Assembly (NCBI GenBank): GCA_963932145.1
Contig: OZ010596.1
Coordinates: 85,866,776 to 85,930,775, forward strand
Source: Acanthosepion lycidas
Taxonomy: Eukaryota; Mollusca; Cephalopoda; Sepiida; Sepiidae
Reading direction: 5' to 3'
DNA: 64,000 bases
This document shows positions 63,858 to 64,000 of the stretch, in pieces. The translations under genes and the position numbers were made by a program. The notes below the pieces were generated by a model. That model saw only the letters and a list, made by a program, of their open reading frames with translations. It had not been told where the DNA came from and searched no databases. Position 1 is the first letter of the stretch; each line of letters begins with the position of its first letter.

Positions 63858-64000
63858 TAAGGGTTGCTCCAAAAGTAGTGGATGTTCTTTTTTAATCACA
63901 ACAGATTTAATGACACCAAATCACACCAAATGAAGACAAAATTCTCAGGATTCTAAATCTAGTCTTCAACATAGTTGCCTTCCTCCTACATTGTTATACA
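63858..64000 (-). mobile_element. mariner 3' end, cut by the window edge
   Basis: The TIR 'AAGGGTTGCTCCAAAAGTAG' faces inward. Read from the right on the minus strand, transposase-like C-terminal text ('EEGNYVED') is followed by a stop and an AT-rich tail, as in mariner elements ('GDYVEK'). Related to the 5' half at 48730-49295. The remainder lies outside. Confidence 0.55.

Overview
This is a 64-kb piece of AT-rich animal nuclear DNA. It is dominated by (TA)n microsatellites, tandem arrays and old transposable elements. The lineage is most likely a mollusc, and a cephalopod is my best guess. The grounds are the abundance of long (TA)n runs, the foldback elements bordered by them, and a tRNA-derived SINE whose body ('GTGTGGCACCTTTGG', 'CCAAGCCTTGTGAGTG') resembles the SINEs I know from octopus and squid. 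This is inference from repeat style; no host gene here settles it.

Host coding content is very small. The only well-supported gene is on the minus strand. Exon A (40659-40782) and exon B (30643-30752) each have good splice sites, each have a single open frame, and join in phase across a 9.9-kb intron. I cannot name the protein. Two or three plus-strand splice-bounded pieces (3854-3935, 8586-8627, 38140-38171) are weak candidates.

Layout. 1-13 kb: AT-rich spacer, (TA)n runs, foldback repeats, a 60-bp perfect palindrome, a 31-bp minisatellite inside a dispersed element, a tRNA-like inverted-repeat element and a clean hAT MITE. 13-19.5 kb: a SINE inside another repeat, a GAT-rich array, several copies of one Tc1/mariner-like transposon and a Tigger-like MITE. 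19.7-22.2 kb: a 1.5-kb pyrimidine satellite between 135-bp direct repeats, then a 227-bp foldback. 22.3-26.4 kb: a chimeric-looking Tc1/mariner element, LINE pieces and a 5S-rRNA-derived SINE. 27.2-29.1 kb: a broken LTR retroelement. 29-42.9 kb: the intron and upstream flank of the minus-strand gene, filled with LINE, hAT, MITE and minisatellite material. 42.9-45.4 kb: a 59-bp satellite of about 40 units. 45.4-57.5 kb: RTE-type LINE fragments, a mariner half, minisatellites and SINEs. 57.5-59.5 kb: a CR1/Jockey-type LINE inside an RTE fragment. 60.1-61.4 kb: a GT-skewed sequence in three tandem copies. 62-64 kb: a LINE 3' half inside a tandem-repeat element, then a mariner end.

No bacterial-type system, CRISPR array, intact tRNA or rRNA gene, or intact transposase or polymerase was found. 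The main interest lies in repeat families that recur within the window and in nested insertions that give a relative order of events. Several of these families I could not assign to a known class.
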